NCBI GenBank assembly: GCA_035463315.1
Contig: DATHTJ010000180.1
Coordinates: 1 to 14,210, forward strand
Direction: 5' to 3'
Source of the DNA: GCA-003244245 sp035463315
Lineage (GTDB): Bacteria > Actinomycetota > Actinomycetes > Mycobacteriales > Pseudonocardiaceae
DNA length: 14,210 nt
In this document: positions 1 through 6,888 of the stretch, one piece after another
Numbering within the stretch: position 1 is the first letter of the stretch
Layout of the letters: every line of letters starts with the position of its first letter
Translations under genes and position numbers: made by a program
Notes under the pieces: generated by a model
What the model was told of the DNA's origin: nothing
Seen by the model: only the letters and a program-made list of their open reading frames with translations
Databases searched by the model: none

Positions 1-1
1 C

Positions 2-205
2 TTCGCCGCGGTGCGACCGCGAGTAGCGATCGTGAGCGTCGGAGCACACAACCGTTACGGTCATCCCAGCCGGCACGTACTCGACGCGCTGACGCGGACC
101 GGATCTCGGGTGATGCGCACCGACCTCCACGGCGACGTCGCAGTAGCAGCGGGTGGCACTGGTCTGCAGGTGGTGGTGCGCGGAGCGGCGGAACGATCCC
201 CCTGA
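2..205 (+). CDS. ComEC/Rec2-like competence protein, C-terminal end (partial)
   Basis: An open frame enters from the left edge and stops at TGA 203-205, leaving 67 residues. It contains VAIVSVGAHNRYGHPS followed by a segment ending RTDLHGDV. This matches the end of the metallo-beta-lactamase-like domain at the C-terminus of ComEC, the inner-membrane channel that takes up single-stranded DNA; the NRYGHP and RTD.HGDV motifs are typical of the family. The start and the membrane part lie outside the window. In actinobacteria comEC usually lies just before holA, and holA is present downstream here, with thrC inserted between on the other strand. The family call is from motif recognition; only the tail is visible, so function cannot be judged. 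Confidence 0.85.
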   Translation, partial: FAAVRPRVAIVSVGAHNRYGHPSRHVLDALTRTGSRVMRTDLHGDVAVAAGGTGLQVVVRGAAERSP

Positions 206-267
206 CGCGGTCTGGCGAGCGCGAGACTTACCGCCCCTTGAGTGGACATGCGGGGAATGCCGCGCGA

Positions 268-1530
268 TCAGCCTTCGAGGGCTTCGCGGACGGCTTGGGT
301 GCTCGGCGCCACGGTGGCTCGCGGTCCCAGGTGGGCCTCCACCGCATCCAGGGTCTTGAGCCCGTCGCCGGTGATGAGCAGCACGGTCTCGGCGTCGGGA
401 TCCAGGTTCCCGCACTCGATGAGCTTTCTCGCGCAGGCCACCGTCACCCCCCCGGCGGTTTCAGCAAAGATCCCCTCGGTACGGGCCAGCAACCGGATGC
501 CCTCGACTATCTCGGCGTCGGTGACGTCCTCGATCGCGCCGCCGGTGCGGCGGACGACGTCCAGGACATAGGGTCCGTCGGCGGGCGCACCGATCGCCAA
601 CGAACGGGCGATGGTGTCCGGCCGGACCGGCGCGACCACGTCGTGGCCAGCCTTGAAGGCCGTGGAAACCGGCGAACAACCGGTGGCCTGGGCCCCGAAC
701 ACCCGGTACGGCGAGGGCTGGACCAGGCCCAATTCGGTGAATTCGCGGAAACCCTTGTCCACCTTGGTCAGCTGCGAACCGGACGCGATGGGCACCACAA
801 CCTGGTCGGGCAGCCGCCAGCCGAGTTGCTCGGCGACCTCATAGCCCAGTGTCTTGGAGCCCTCGGCGTAGTAGGGCCGGACGTTGACGTTGACGAATGC
901 CCAGTCCTCGTGCTCGGCAGCGAGCTCGGTGGCCAACCGGTTGACGTCATCGTAGGTGCCGTCCACTGCGATCAGTGCGCCGTCGTAGACCGCGGTGGTG
1001 AGCATCTTGGCTCGCTCCAGAGAGGAGGGGATGAGTACCACGGACTCCCACCCGGCCCGAGCGGCCGCAGCAGCCACCGCGTTGGCGAGGTTTCCGGTCG
1101 ACGGGCAGGCCAGCACGCGAAAACCGAGCTGCCGAGCGGCGGCCAGCGCGACTGCTACCACCCGGTCCTTGAAGGAGTGCGTTGGGTTGCCGGTGTCGTC
1201 CTTGACCCACAGCCGGCGGATCCCCAGCGCATCGGCGAGCCGGTCAGCGCGGATCAGCCGGGTCAGGCCGGGCTGGGTGTTCGGATATTCGTCGACGCCA
1301 GCGGGCACCGGCAGTAGCGTGCGGTAGCGCCAGATCGAGGGGGGCCCGGATTCGATGTCCGTGCGGGTGACCGAGCCGAAGTCGTAGCCAACCTCCAGCG
1401 GACCGAAGCACTCGGCACAGGCGAACTCTGCCGCCAGCGGCGTGATGGATCCACATTCCCGGCACACCAGCTGGCGTGCCGGGCCCAGGTCAAGGGCAGC
1501 AGGGGTCCGGGTCTCTAGCGTGCCAGTCAT
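268..1530 (-). CDS. thrC: Threonine synthase (PLP-dependent), SAM-riboswitch-led
   Basis: This 420-residue protein belongs to the threonine synthase family (fold-type II PLP enzyme; O-phosphohomoserine to threonine plus phosphate). An N-terminal zinc-ribbon-like CxxC...CxxC (C23, C26, C38, C41) precedes the PLP lysine in NPTHSFKDR (K121) and the phosphate-binding loop PSTGNLAN (about 143-150). The C-terminal LLITGDGLK (about 384-392) is also typical. The chosen ATG at 1530 is preceded by a strong GAGGAGAG ribosome site 10 nt upstream. The in-frame ATGs at 1548 and 1578 lie inside the riboswitch aptamer, so they are unlikely starts. The gene stands alone, without hom or thrB, and converges on comEC with about 60 nt between. 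Many actinobacteria carry another thrC in a hom-thrC-thrB operon, so this may be a paralogue; that is inference. Expression is probably controlled by the S-box leader. Confidence 0.93.
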   Translation of the reverse strand: MTGTLETRTPAALDLGPARQLVCRECGSITPLAAEFACAECFGPLEVGYDFGSVTRTDIESGPPSIWRYRTLLPVPAGVDEYPNTQPGLTRLIRADRLADALGIRRLWVKDDTGNPTHSFKDRVVAVALAAARQLGFRVLACPSTGNLANAVAAAAARAGWESVVLIPSSLERAKMLTTAVYDGALIAVDGTYDDVNRLATELAAEHEDWAFVNVNVRPYYAEGSKTLGYEVAEQLGWRLPDQVVVPIASGSQLTKVDKGFREFTELGLVQPSPYRVFGAQATGCSPVSTAFKAGHDVVAPVRPDTIARSLAIGAPADGPYVLDVVRRTGGAIEDVTDAEIVEGIRLLARTEGIFAETAGGVTVACARKLIECGNLDPDAETVLLITGDGLKTLDAVEAHLGPRATVAPSTQAVREALEG

Positions 1531-1543
1531 CGCGAGGTCTCTC

Positions 1544-1676
1544 CTCATCTCTCCCGCACTGCGGGTCGGAATTGGCACCGTGATCGCCAGCGGCCTCGCG
1601 GTAGGAGGACATGCGCGTCAGCTAGCGTCGGTTGCCGGGGCTTCGTCGGGCCGATCCCTCTGCCCCTCTGGATGAG
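1544..1676 (-). promoter_or_regulatory. SAM-I (S-box) riboswitch, leader of thrC
   Basis: Read on the minus strand, the leader opens with CTCATC (1676-1671), then carries the S-box core AGAGGG...GGCCC and the run GAAGCCCCGGCAACC. After a variable stem comes GGTGCCAATTCCGACC, and GATGAG (1549-1544) closes helix P1 with the opening hexamer. These blocks, in this order and spacing (133 nt), match the SAM-I consensus and not SAM-II or SAM-IV. No separate terminator hairpin with a U-run is visible. Instead the last two bases of P1 are the first two of AGGAG (1545-1541), the thrC Shine-Dalgarno, so SAM binding should mask the ribosome site (translational OFF switch). The aptamer identity is seen in sequence; the mechanism is inferred. 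Confidence 0.93.
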
Positions 1677-1785
1677 CGGTATTCGGTTGTGCTTTTCACC
1701 GTACGGCAGTCGGTACCGACCGCCCAGCCGAGTCCACCATGCGGGAGTTCGGAACGGATCGCCGTCCGATGCAAGGATGGGCGGC

Positions 1786-2754
1786 GTGAACCCCCCGACG
1801 GTGACGTCCGTACCGCTGTACCTGGTCCTCGGCGAGGAGGAACTGCTGGCCGAGCGGGCGGTGCAGGCCGCGGTAGACGCTGCGCGGCGGGCCGACCCCG
1901 AGGTCGAAGTTCGCCGGGTGCGCACCACCGACCTGGTTCCCGGTGAACTCGGTGAGCTGGTCAGCCCGTCGCTGTTCGCGCAAGGCCGGGTGGTGGTCCT
2001 GCTCGCCGCCCACGAGGCGGGCAAGGACATTGCCACAGCGGTCCTGGACTACGCGCGCAACCCATCCGAGGGCATCGTCTTCGTCGTCGTGCACGCGGGG
2101 GGCGGTCGAGGCAAGGCGCTGGCCGACGGGCTGCGTGCGGCGGGTGCCACAGTCAGCGAATGCCCCCGGATCACCCGCTTCGAGGATCGAGCCGGCTTCG
2201 TGCGTGAGGAGGTCCAGCGGGCCGGTGGGCGGATCAGTGCCGGCGCCGTCACCGCCCTGCTTGACACTGTCGGTTCCGACCTGCGCGAGCTGGCCTCTGC
2301 CGCGGCCCAGCTGACCACAGACTCCGGCGGCTCGGTGGACGAGGCGGCGGTGCGCCGCTACCACCGGGGCCGCGCGGAGGTCACCGGTTTCTCGGTTGCG
2401 GAGAAGGTGATGACCGGGGATCGTGCCGGCGCTCTGGAGACGTTGCGCTGGGCGATGCAGCTGGGCGTGCCGCACGTGCTGGTCGCCGACGCCCTCGCCG
2501 ACGCGGTCCGCACGGTTGCCCGGGTCAGTGCTGCTGGCCGTAGCGATCCGTACCGGCTGGCCAGCACGCTAGGCATGCCACCGTGGAAGGTCAAGAAGGC
2601 AATGGCGCAGTCCCGCGGCTGGGAACGCGACGGGCTGGCCCAGGCGATCCAGCTGGTCGCTGCGGTCAACGCCGACGTCAAGGGCGTGGCCGCAGACGCC
2701 GAGTACGCGCTGGAGCGCGCGGTGCTTGCGCTGTGCGCCGCCCGCCGCCGCTAA
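1786..2754 (+). CDS. holA: DNA polymerase III delta subunit (clamp-loader)
   Basis: This 322-residue protein has the HolA pattern. The N-terminal LYLVLGEEELLAERAV is the P-loop-like start of domain I of the clamp-loader delta subunit, which opens the beta sliding clamp for loading. A conserved middle segment around RAGGRISAGAV leads to the C-terminal collar helices, where PPWKVKKAMAQSRGW is characteristic of HolA. The start is set at GTG 1786 because AAGGA lies 8 nt upstream; ATG 1777 would add three residues and lacks a spaced ribosome site. The region 1672-1776 in the same frame belongs to the divergent thrC leader and is not coding-like. The gene converges on rpsT with only 6 nt between the stop codons, so any termination signals must lie inside the opposite gene. 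Confidence 0.93.
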   Translation: MNPPTVTSVPLYLVLGEEELLAERAVQAAVDAARRADPEVEVRRVRTTDLVPGELGELVSPSLFAQGRVVVLLAAHEAGKDIATAVLDYARNPSEGIVFVVVHAGGGRGKALADGLRAAGATVSECPRITRFEDRAGFVREEVQRAGGRISAGAVTALLDTVGSDLRELASAAAQLTTDSGGSVDEAAVRRYHRGRAEVTGFSVAEKVMTGDRAGALETLRWAMQLGVPHVLVADALADAVRTVARVSAAGRSDPYRLASTLGMPPWKVKKAMAQSRGWERDGLAQAIQLVAAVNADVKGVAADAEYALERAVLALCAARRR

Positions 2755-2760
2755 CCGGCG

Positions 2761-3021
2761 TTACAGCTTGTTGGCCTGCTTGGCCATGGCCGATTTGCGG
2801 TTCGCCGCCTGGTTTGCGTGGATGACGCCCTTGCTGACGGCCTTGTCAAGCTGGCGGCTGGCGGTCTGCAATTCGGCCAGCGCCCGGTCCTTCTCGCCGC
2901 CAGCGGCGGCCTCGCGGAACCGGCGGACCGCAGTCTTGAGTGACGACTTGATGGACTTGTTGCGCAGTCGCGCCTTCTCGTTGGTCCGGATCCGCTTGAG
3001 CTGCGACTTGATGTTGGCCAC
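2761..3021 (-). CDS. rpsT: 30S ribosomal protein S20
   Basis: The 86-residue, Lys/Arg/Ala-rich protein begins (M)ANIKSQLKRIRTNEKARLRN and ends SAMAKQANKL, the standard S20 pattern; S20 binds 16S rRNA early in 30S assembly. The start is GTG (3021), with AAGGTAG about 8 nt upstream. Translation is open further upstream, but that sequence is not S20-like and the family start is unambiguous. A possible promoter on the minus strand has a TACGCT -10 (3083-3078) and a TTGCAC -35-like hexamer (3109-3104), but their 20-nt spacing is long, so it is only a weak call. The upstream region is shared with the divergent VOC gene. Confidence 0.97.
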   Translation of the reverse strand: MANIKSQLKRIRTNEKARLRNKSIKSSLKTAVRRFREAAAGGEKDRALAELQTASRQLDKAVSKGVIHANQAANRKSAMAKQANKL

Positions 3022-3126
3022 GCGTCTACCTTCGATCTCGCTTTGGGGAGGGGTGCCGTCGCGCGGCACGGTGGTCGAGCGTAACAGCTGCGTGTCACCG
3101 GGGGTGCAAGCCGGTAAGACAGAGTG

Positions 3127-3156
3127 ATGGAGGTACTGGGTTATGGAAGTACTGGG
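3127..3156 (+). repeat. 14-bp imperfect direct repeat over the VOC gene start
   Basis: ATGGAGGTACTGGG (3127-3140) is repeated as ATGGAAGTACTGGG (3143-3156), with one difference and a 2-nt spacer. The second copy holds the real start codon. The first copy supplies the GGAGG ribosome site and an out-of-frame ATG. It looks like a small local duplication of the start region. Confidence 0.85.
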
Positions 3157-3526
3157 CAGTCGCGTTCTGCTCCACCCGCGGGACCGCGAGCGTTCCACGG
3201 CGTTCTACCGTGACGTGCTCGGCCTCGCCATCCACCGCGAGTTCCCCGGCGGCACGGTGTTCGTCCTCGGCGGCGGCTTCCTCGAGGTGTCCGGGCATTC
3301 TGCTGCGGACCCGAGTGCGGCGACCGCGGTGTGGTTGCAGGTCCGGGACCTGGCCGCGACAGCCACTGAGCTCATCCAGCGGGGAGTCGAGGTCCTCCGG
3401 GAGCCGCGTCGAGAACCGTGGGGGCTCGACGAAATGTGGATCGTCGACCCTGACGGCCTGCGGCTGGTGATCGTCGAGGTGCCCGCTGACCATCCGCTGC
3501 GCGTTGATCAGCGGTCCGCGCCCTAG
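3143..3526 (+). CDS. VOC-fold (glyoxalase/bleomycin-resistance-like) protein
   Basis: This 127-residue single-module protein shows the vicinal oxygen chelate pattern. The beta-strand with H11 precedes RDRERSTAFYRDVLGL (residues 13-28), a second strand carries FLEVSG with E48, and the closing strand is MWIVDPDGLRLVIVEV. Family members bind a divalent metal through His/Glu pairs and include dioxygenases, isomerases and drug-binding proteins; the substrate cannot be told from sequence. GGAGG at 3129-3133 lies 9 nt before the ATG. An earlier ATG at 3127 is out of frame and belongs to a 14-bp near-repeat of the gene start. The gene is divergent from rpsT and convergent with cynS (42 nt between stops). 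Confidence 0.87.
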   Translation: MEVLGSRVLLHPRDRERSTAFYRDVLGLAIHREFPGGTVFVLGGGFLEVSGHSAADPSAATAVWLQVRDLAATATELIQRGVEVLREPRREPWGLDEMWIVDPDGLRLVIVEVPADHPLRVDQRSAP

Positions 3527-3568
3527 GAATCGGGTGCACCCCGCATCCGGTAGCGCGGCAACGGCCGC

Positions 3569-4033
3569 TCAGAAAACCCGGTAGGGCAGGAACTTCCCAT
3601 CCAGCACCAGCCGTACCCGGTCACCCTTGGGGTCTTCGCGGCGTTCGAAGGACAGCTCGAAGTCGATGGCGCTCATGATGCCGTCACCGAACTCCTCACG
3701 GATCAGCTCGGCCAGCGTGCTGCCATAGACCTGCACCATCTCCTGCAGCCGGTAGACCACCGGTTCGGTGGCATCGACCAGGTCCGCCCCGCGCACCGGC
3801 GGCAGCTGCAGGGCGTCGATGACATCGTCGTCCAGGCGCAACAGGTGCCCCACGGCGCGGGCCTGTTTGGCGTCCAGCGGCTGCTGACCGAGGACGGCCG
3901 ATGTGCTCCACACCAGCGACCGGTCCAGGGTCTCCGCGATGGTCGTCCAGGACACCTGGAGACGGTGCTTGGCGGCCAGTGCAGCGGCTGCGGCTTCCCG
4001 GCGTCCCAGCGTGGGCAGGGGAATGATGGTCAC
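3569..4033 (-). CDS. cynS: Cyanate hydratase (cyanase)
   Basis: This 154-residue protein aligns over its length with E. coli CynS (156 aa), which converts cyanate and bicarbonate to ammonia and CO2 as a homodecamer. A helical N-terminal DNA-binding-like domain carries LGQQ (48-51). The catalytic C-terminal domain holds YRLQEMVQVYGSTL and FGDGIMSAIDF. The catalytic triad is intact: R95, E98 and S121 correspond to E. coli R96, E99 and S122. It ends LDGKFLPYRVF, as in the family. The GTG start at 4033 has a strong GGAGGAG ribosome site; the in-frame ATG at 4072 has none and adds a non-homologous stretch. No carbonic anhydrase (cynT) or cyanate transporter (cynX) gene is adjacent. The gene is divergent from lepA. 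Confidence 0.95.
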   Translation of the reverse strand: MTIIPLPTLGRREAAAAALAAKHRLQVSWTTIAETLDRSLVWSTSAVLGQQPLDAKQARAVGHLLRLDDDVIDALQLPPVRGADLVDATEPVVYRLQEMVQVYGSTLAELIREEFGDGIMSAIDFELSFERREDPKGDRVRLVLDGKFLPYRVF

Positions 4034-4200
4034 GGTGGGTCTCCTCCTGGTTGGGTGCTCACTCCCGATCATCCCTGCCGCGCTCGGTCGCCGTCACCCA
4101 GCTGAGAGCGAACAGCCCGGTCAGCCACCGGTGAGTGGCCCGGAGCGTGTTCAGAGTGGCGTGCGACCATGAGCTGATCCCTAATCCTGAGGACTGCTGA

Positions 4201-6027
4201 GTGACCACGTTCGCCGACAAGACGTTCACCCCTCCCGAGCTGATCCGCAACTTCTGCGTCATCGCGCACATCGACCACGGCAAGTCCACCCTGGCCGACC
4301 GCATGCTGCAGCTCACCGGCGTGCTCGACGCGCGCAACTACCGCGCGCAATACCTGGACCGGATGGACATCGAGCGCGAGCGCGGCATCACCATCAAGGC
4401 GCAGAACGTCCGGCTGCCCTGGCAGGTCGACGGGGTCGACCACGTGCTGCATCTGATCGACACCCCCGGCCACGTGGACTTCACTTACGAGGTGTCCCGG
4501 GCGCTGGAGGCGTGCGAGGGCGCGGTCCTGCTGGTGGACGCCGCACAGGGCATCGAGGCACAGACCCTGGCCAACCTGTACCTGGCGCTGGAGAAGGATC
4601 TCCGGGTCATCCCAGTGCTCAACAAGATCGACCTTCCGGCGGCCGAGCCGGACCGCTACGCCGCGGAGCTGGCGCACGTCCTCGGCTGCCAGCCCGACGA
4701 CGTGCTGCGGGTCAGCGCGAAGACCGGGCAGGGCGTGCGGGAGTTGCTCGACGTGGTGGTCGAACAGGTCCCCGCCCCGGTGGGCGACAGCGCCGCGCCG
4801 CTCCGGGCGATGATCTTCGACTCGGTTTACGACTCCTACCGAGGCGTGGTCACCTACATCCGAGTGATGGACGGCCGGATCACCCCGCGGGACCGGATCC
4901 GGATGATGGCCACCAACACCACCCACGAGTTGCTCGAGGTCGGCATTATCTCGCCCGACCAGAAGCCCTGTGACGGCCTGGGCGTCGGCGAGGTCGGCTA
5001 CCTCATGACCGGGGTCAAGGACGTCCGGCAGTCCCGGGTCGGGGACACGGTCACCAGCGAGCGCAAGGGCGCCACCGAGGCACTGCCCGGCTACCGCACC
5101 CCCAAACCGATGGTGTTCGCCGGGCTGTACCCGATGGACGGCTCGGACTACCCGGAACTGCGCGACGCCCTGGACAAGCTGCGGCTCAACGATGCTGCGC
5201 TGAGCTACCAGCCGGAGACCTCAGCCGCGCTGGGATTCGGATTCCGCTGCGGGTTTCTCGGCCTGCTGCACCTGGAGATCACCCGGGACCGGCTGGAGCG
5301 CGAGTTCGGCCTCGACCTCATCTCCACCGCGCCCAATGTGGTCTACCGGGTGGTGCGCGACGATGGCACCGAGCAGACCGTCACCAACCCCGCCGACTGG
5401 CCCGACGGCAAGGTCGCCGAAGTGCACGAGCCGGTGGTCCGCTGCACCGTCATCGCTCCTTCGGAGTTCGTCGGCACGATCATGGAACTCTGCCAGGGCC
5501 GCCGCGGCACCTTGTTGGGGATGGACTACCTGTCGGCGTCGCGGGTGGAGCTGCGCTACACCCTGCCGATGGCCGAGATCGTGTTCGACTTCTTCGACGC
5601 GCTGAAGTCCCGCACCCGCGGCTATGCCTCAATGGATTACGAGGAGACCGGCGAGCAGGTCGCCGACCTGGTGAAGGTGGACATCCTGCTGCAGGGCGAG
5701 CCGGTGGACGCGTTCTCCGCGATCGTGCACCGCGAGGCCGCCTACGGCTACGGCACCTCGATGGCAACCAGGCTGCGTGAGCTCATCCCGCGCCAGCAAT
5801 TCGAGGTGCCGATCCAGGCGGCGATCGGCGCCCGGATCATCGCCCGGGAGACGATCCGCGCGATCCGCAAGGACGTGCTGGCCAAGTGCTACGGCGGCGA
5901 CATCACCCGCAAACGCAAACTCCTGGAGAAGCAGAAGGAGGGCAAGAAGCGCATGAAGACCATCGGCCGCGTTGAAGTCCCCCAAGAAGCCTTCGTAGCC
6001 GCCCTCTCCACTGACACCCGCAAGTAG
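4201..6027 (+). CDS. lepA: Elongation factor 4 (LepA), ribosome-binding GTPase
   Basis: This 608-residue translational GTPase acts on the ribosome (back-translocation and initiation roles are reported for the family). Visible motifs are the G1 loop AHIDHGKST (22-30), switch I with RGITIK (61-66), G3 DTPGH, G4 NKID, the EF-G-like domains II, III and V, and the LepA-specific C-terminal domain with KRKLLEKQKEGKKRMK. The length is normal. The GTG start at 4201 has AGGA about 8 nt upstream. rpsT and lepA being neighbours is common in actinobacteria; hemW, which often follows, is absent here and a palindromic element and unrelated genes follow instead. Confidence 0.98.
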   Translation: MTTFADKTFTPPELIRNFCVIAHIDHGKSTLADRMLQLTGVLDARNYRAQYLDRMDIERERGITIKAQNVRLPWQVDGVDHVLHLIDTPGHVDFTYEVSRALEACEGAVLLVDAAQGIEAQTLANLYLALEKDLRVIPVLNKIDLPAAEPDRYAAELAHVLGCQPDDVLRVSAKTGQGVRELLDVVVEQVPAPVGDSAAPLRAMIFDSVYDSYRGVVTYIRVMDGRITPRDRIRMMATNTTHELLEVGIISPDQKPCDGLGVGEVGYLMTGVKDVRQSRVGDTVTSERKGATEALPGYRTPKPMVFAGLYPMDGSDYPELRDALDKLRLNDAALSYQPETSAALGFGFRCGFLGLLHLEITRDRLEREFGLDLISTAPNVVYRVVRDDGTEQTVTNPADWPDGKVAEVHEPVVRCTVIAPSEFVGTIMELCQGRRGTLLGMDYLSASRVELRYTLPMAEIVFDFFDALKSRTRGYASMDYEETGEQVADLVKVDILLQGEPVDAFSAIVHREAAYGYGTSMATRLRELIPRQQFEVPIQAAIGARIIARETIRAIRKDVLAKCYGGDITRKRKLLEKQKEGKKRMKTIGRVEVPQEAFVAALSTDTRK

Positions 6028-6038
6028 CCTCCCGCTGC

Positions 6039-6103
6039 ACCGCAGTCTGGATCCAGACTGCGGTAATTAGGGCCTCGATTACCGCAGTCTGCATCCAGAC
6101 TGC
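6039..6103. repeat. Double palindrome / long inverted repeat downstream of lepA
   Basis: A 26-bp perfect palindrome (6039-6064, core GCAGTCTGGATCCAGACTGC) is followed 19 nt later by a second copy of the core with one change (6084-6103). The two copies plus GGTAAT/ATTACC also form one long inverted repeat: arm 6042-6067, loop 6068-6077, arm 6078-6103, 25 of 26 bases complementary. The RNA can therefore fold as two hairpins or one long one. It begins 11 nt after the lepA stop and has no U-run. It may act as a terminator or mRNA-end structure, or be a dispersed palindromic repeat. Confidence 0.9.
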
Positions 6104-6274
6104 AGACGAGCTGGGTTGGGGGAGTCAGGAGGAGAGCTGCCTCAACGAGTATGGCGAGACCGTGCGGTGGTCACACCGGGAGGTGGTCTCTGCCGAGCAG
6201 GTTCGGCCCTGGTCGCAGCAGAAACTGTCGGTGGTTGTTGGCAGGGTTGGCTTGACGAGCAGGGAGGGTGGACC

Positions 6275-6874
6275 ATGACAGCTATGAGTGCCCAAAAAGG
6301 TGCAACACAGCCGAGTTTCGCCGGGGTCGCCGCAGGTCGCCCGTTTACGGTGCACGACCTGGAGGCGATGCCTGATGACGGCCACCGTTACGAACTCATC
6401 GATGGGGTGCTCATCGTGACGCCGGCCCCGGGCTGGCATCACCAGCAGGGCGGTGGCGCCCTGTTCGTGCAGCTCTGGAACGCGTGCACACCAGAGTTCC
6501 GGGTGCTCTCGGCGCCCTTCGGCGTCCGCACCTCGGTCCGCAACGAGCTCCAGCCCGACATCCTGGTGGCCCGCTACGTCGACCTCACGCCGAAGAACCT
6601 GCCGGTCGCCCCGGTGCTCGCGGTGGAGGTGCTGTCCGCGAGCACCGCACTCAACGACCTGAACAACAAGAAGGCCGCATACGAGCGGATGGGAGCCGCT
6701 TCGTACTGGGTGGTCGATCCGGAGCCGCCCGGCGGGCTGACCGTCTTTGAACTCGACTCGCAGGGCCGCTACCGGGAGGTGGCAAGAGTCTGCGGGGACG
6801 AGAAGTTCACCACTGAGCGACCCTTCCCGATCACGATCATTCCGGCCCGACTGCTGGACGGCCTGCACCCGTGA
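6275..6874 (+). CDS. Uma2 family protein (DUF820, PD-(D/E)XK nuclease-like fold)
   Basis: This 199-residue protein has the Uma2 pattern: FTVHDLEAMPDDGHRYELIDG near the N-terminus, then QPDILVA, LAVEVLS and NKKAAYERMGAASYWVVDPE. The candidate metal site of the restriction-endonuclease fold is present as E40, D95 and E118, with a lysine pair at 132-133. The biological role of Uma2 proteins is not settled; they are abundant in actinobacteria and cyanobacteria. The start is ATG 6275 with GGAGGG about 7 nt upstream; ATG 6284 is an alternative. The frame is open back to 6116, but that sequence is not family-like. The gene converges on the MDR oxidoreductase, 14 nt away. Confidence 0.88.
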   Translation: MTAMSAQKGATQPSFAGVAAGRPFTVHDLEAMPDDGHRYELIDGVLIVTPAPGWHHQQGGGALFVQLWNACTPEFRVLSAPFGVRTSVRNELQPDILVARYVDLTPKNLPVAPVLAVEVLSASTALNDLNNKKAAYERMGAASYWVVDPEPPGGLTVFELDSQGRYREVARVCGDEKFTTERPFPITIIPARLLDGLHP

Positions 6875-6888
6875 CGTCGTCTTCTGGA

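Noticed and set aside
238..1317. Long forward open frame opposite thrC
   Set aside because: It is a shadow of the threonine synthase gene, with no family-like motifs and a Gly/Arg/Asp-rich composition typical of antisense frames in GC-rich DNA.
3078..3109. rpsT promoter (TTGCAC / TACGCT)
   Set aside because: The 20-nt spacing is too long for a confident sigma-70-type promoter; mentioned only within the gene entry.
4069..4926. Reverse open frame over the start of lepA
   Set aside because: It is antisense to a fully conserved LepA N-terminus and also crosses the cynS-lepA promoter region.
6156..6190. GAGACC...GGTCTC inverted repeat upstream of the Uma2 gene
   Set aside because: The arms are only 6 bp with a long loop; this is expected by chance in GC-rich DNA and has no clear promoter context.
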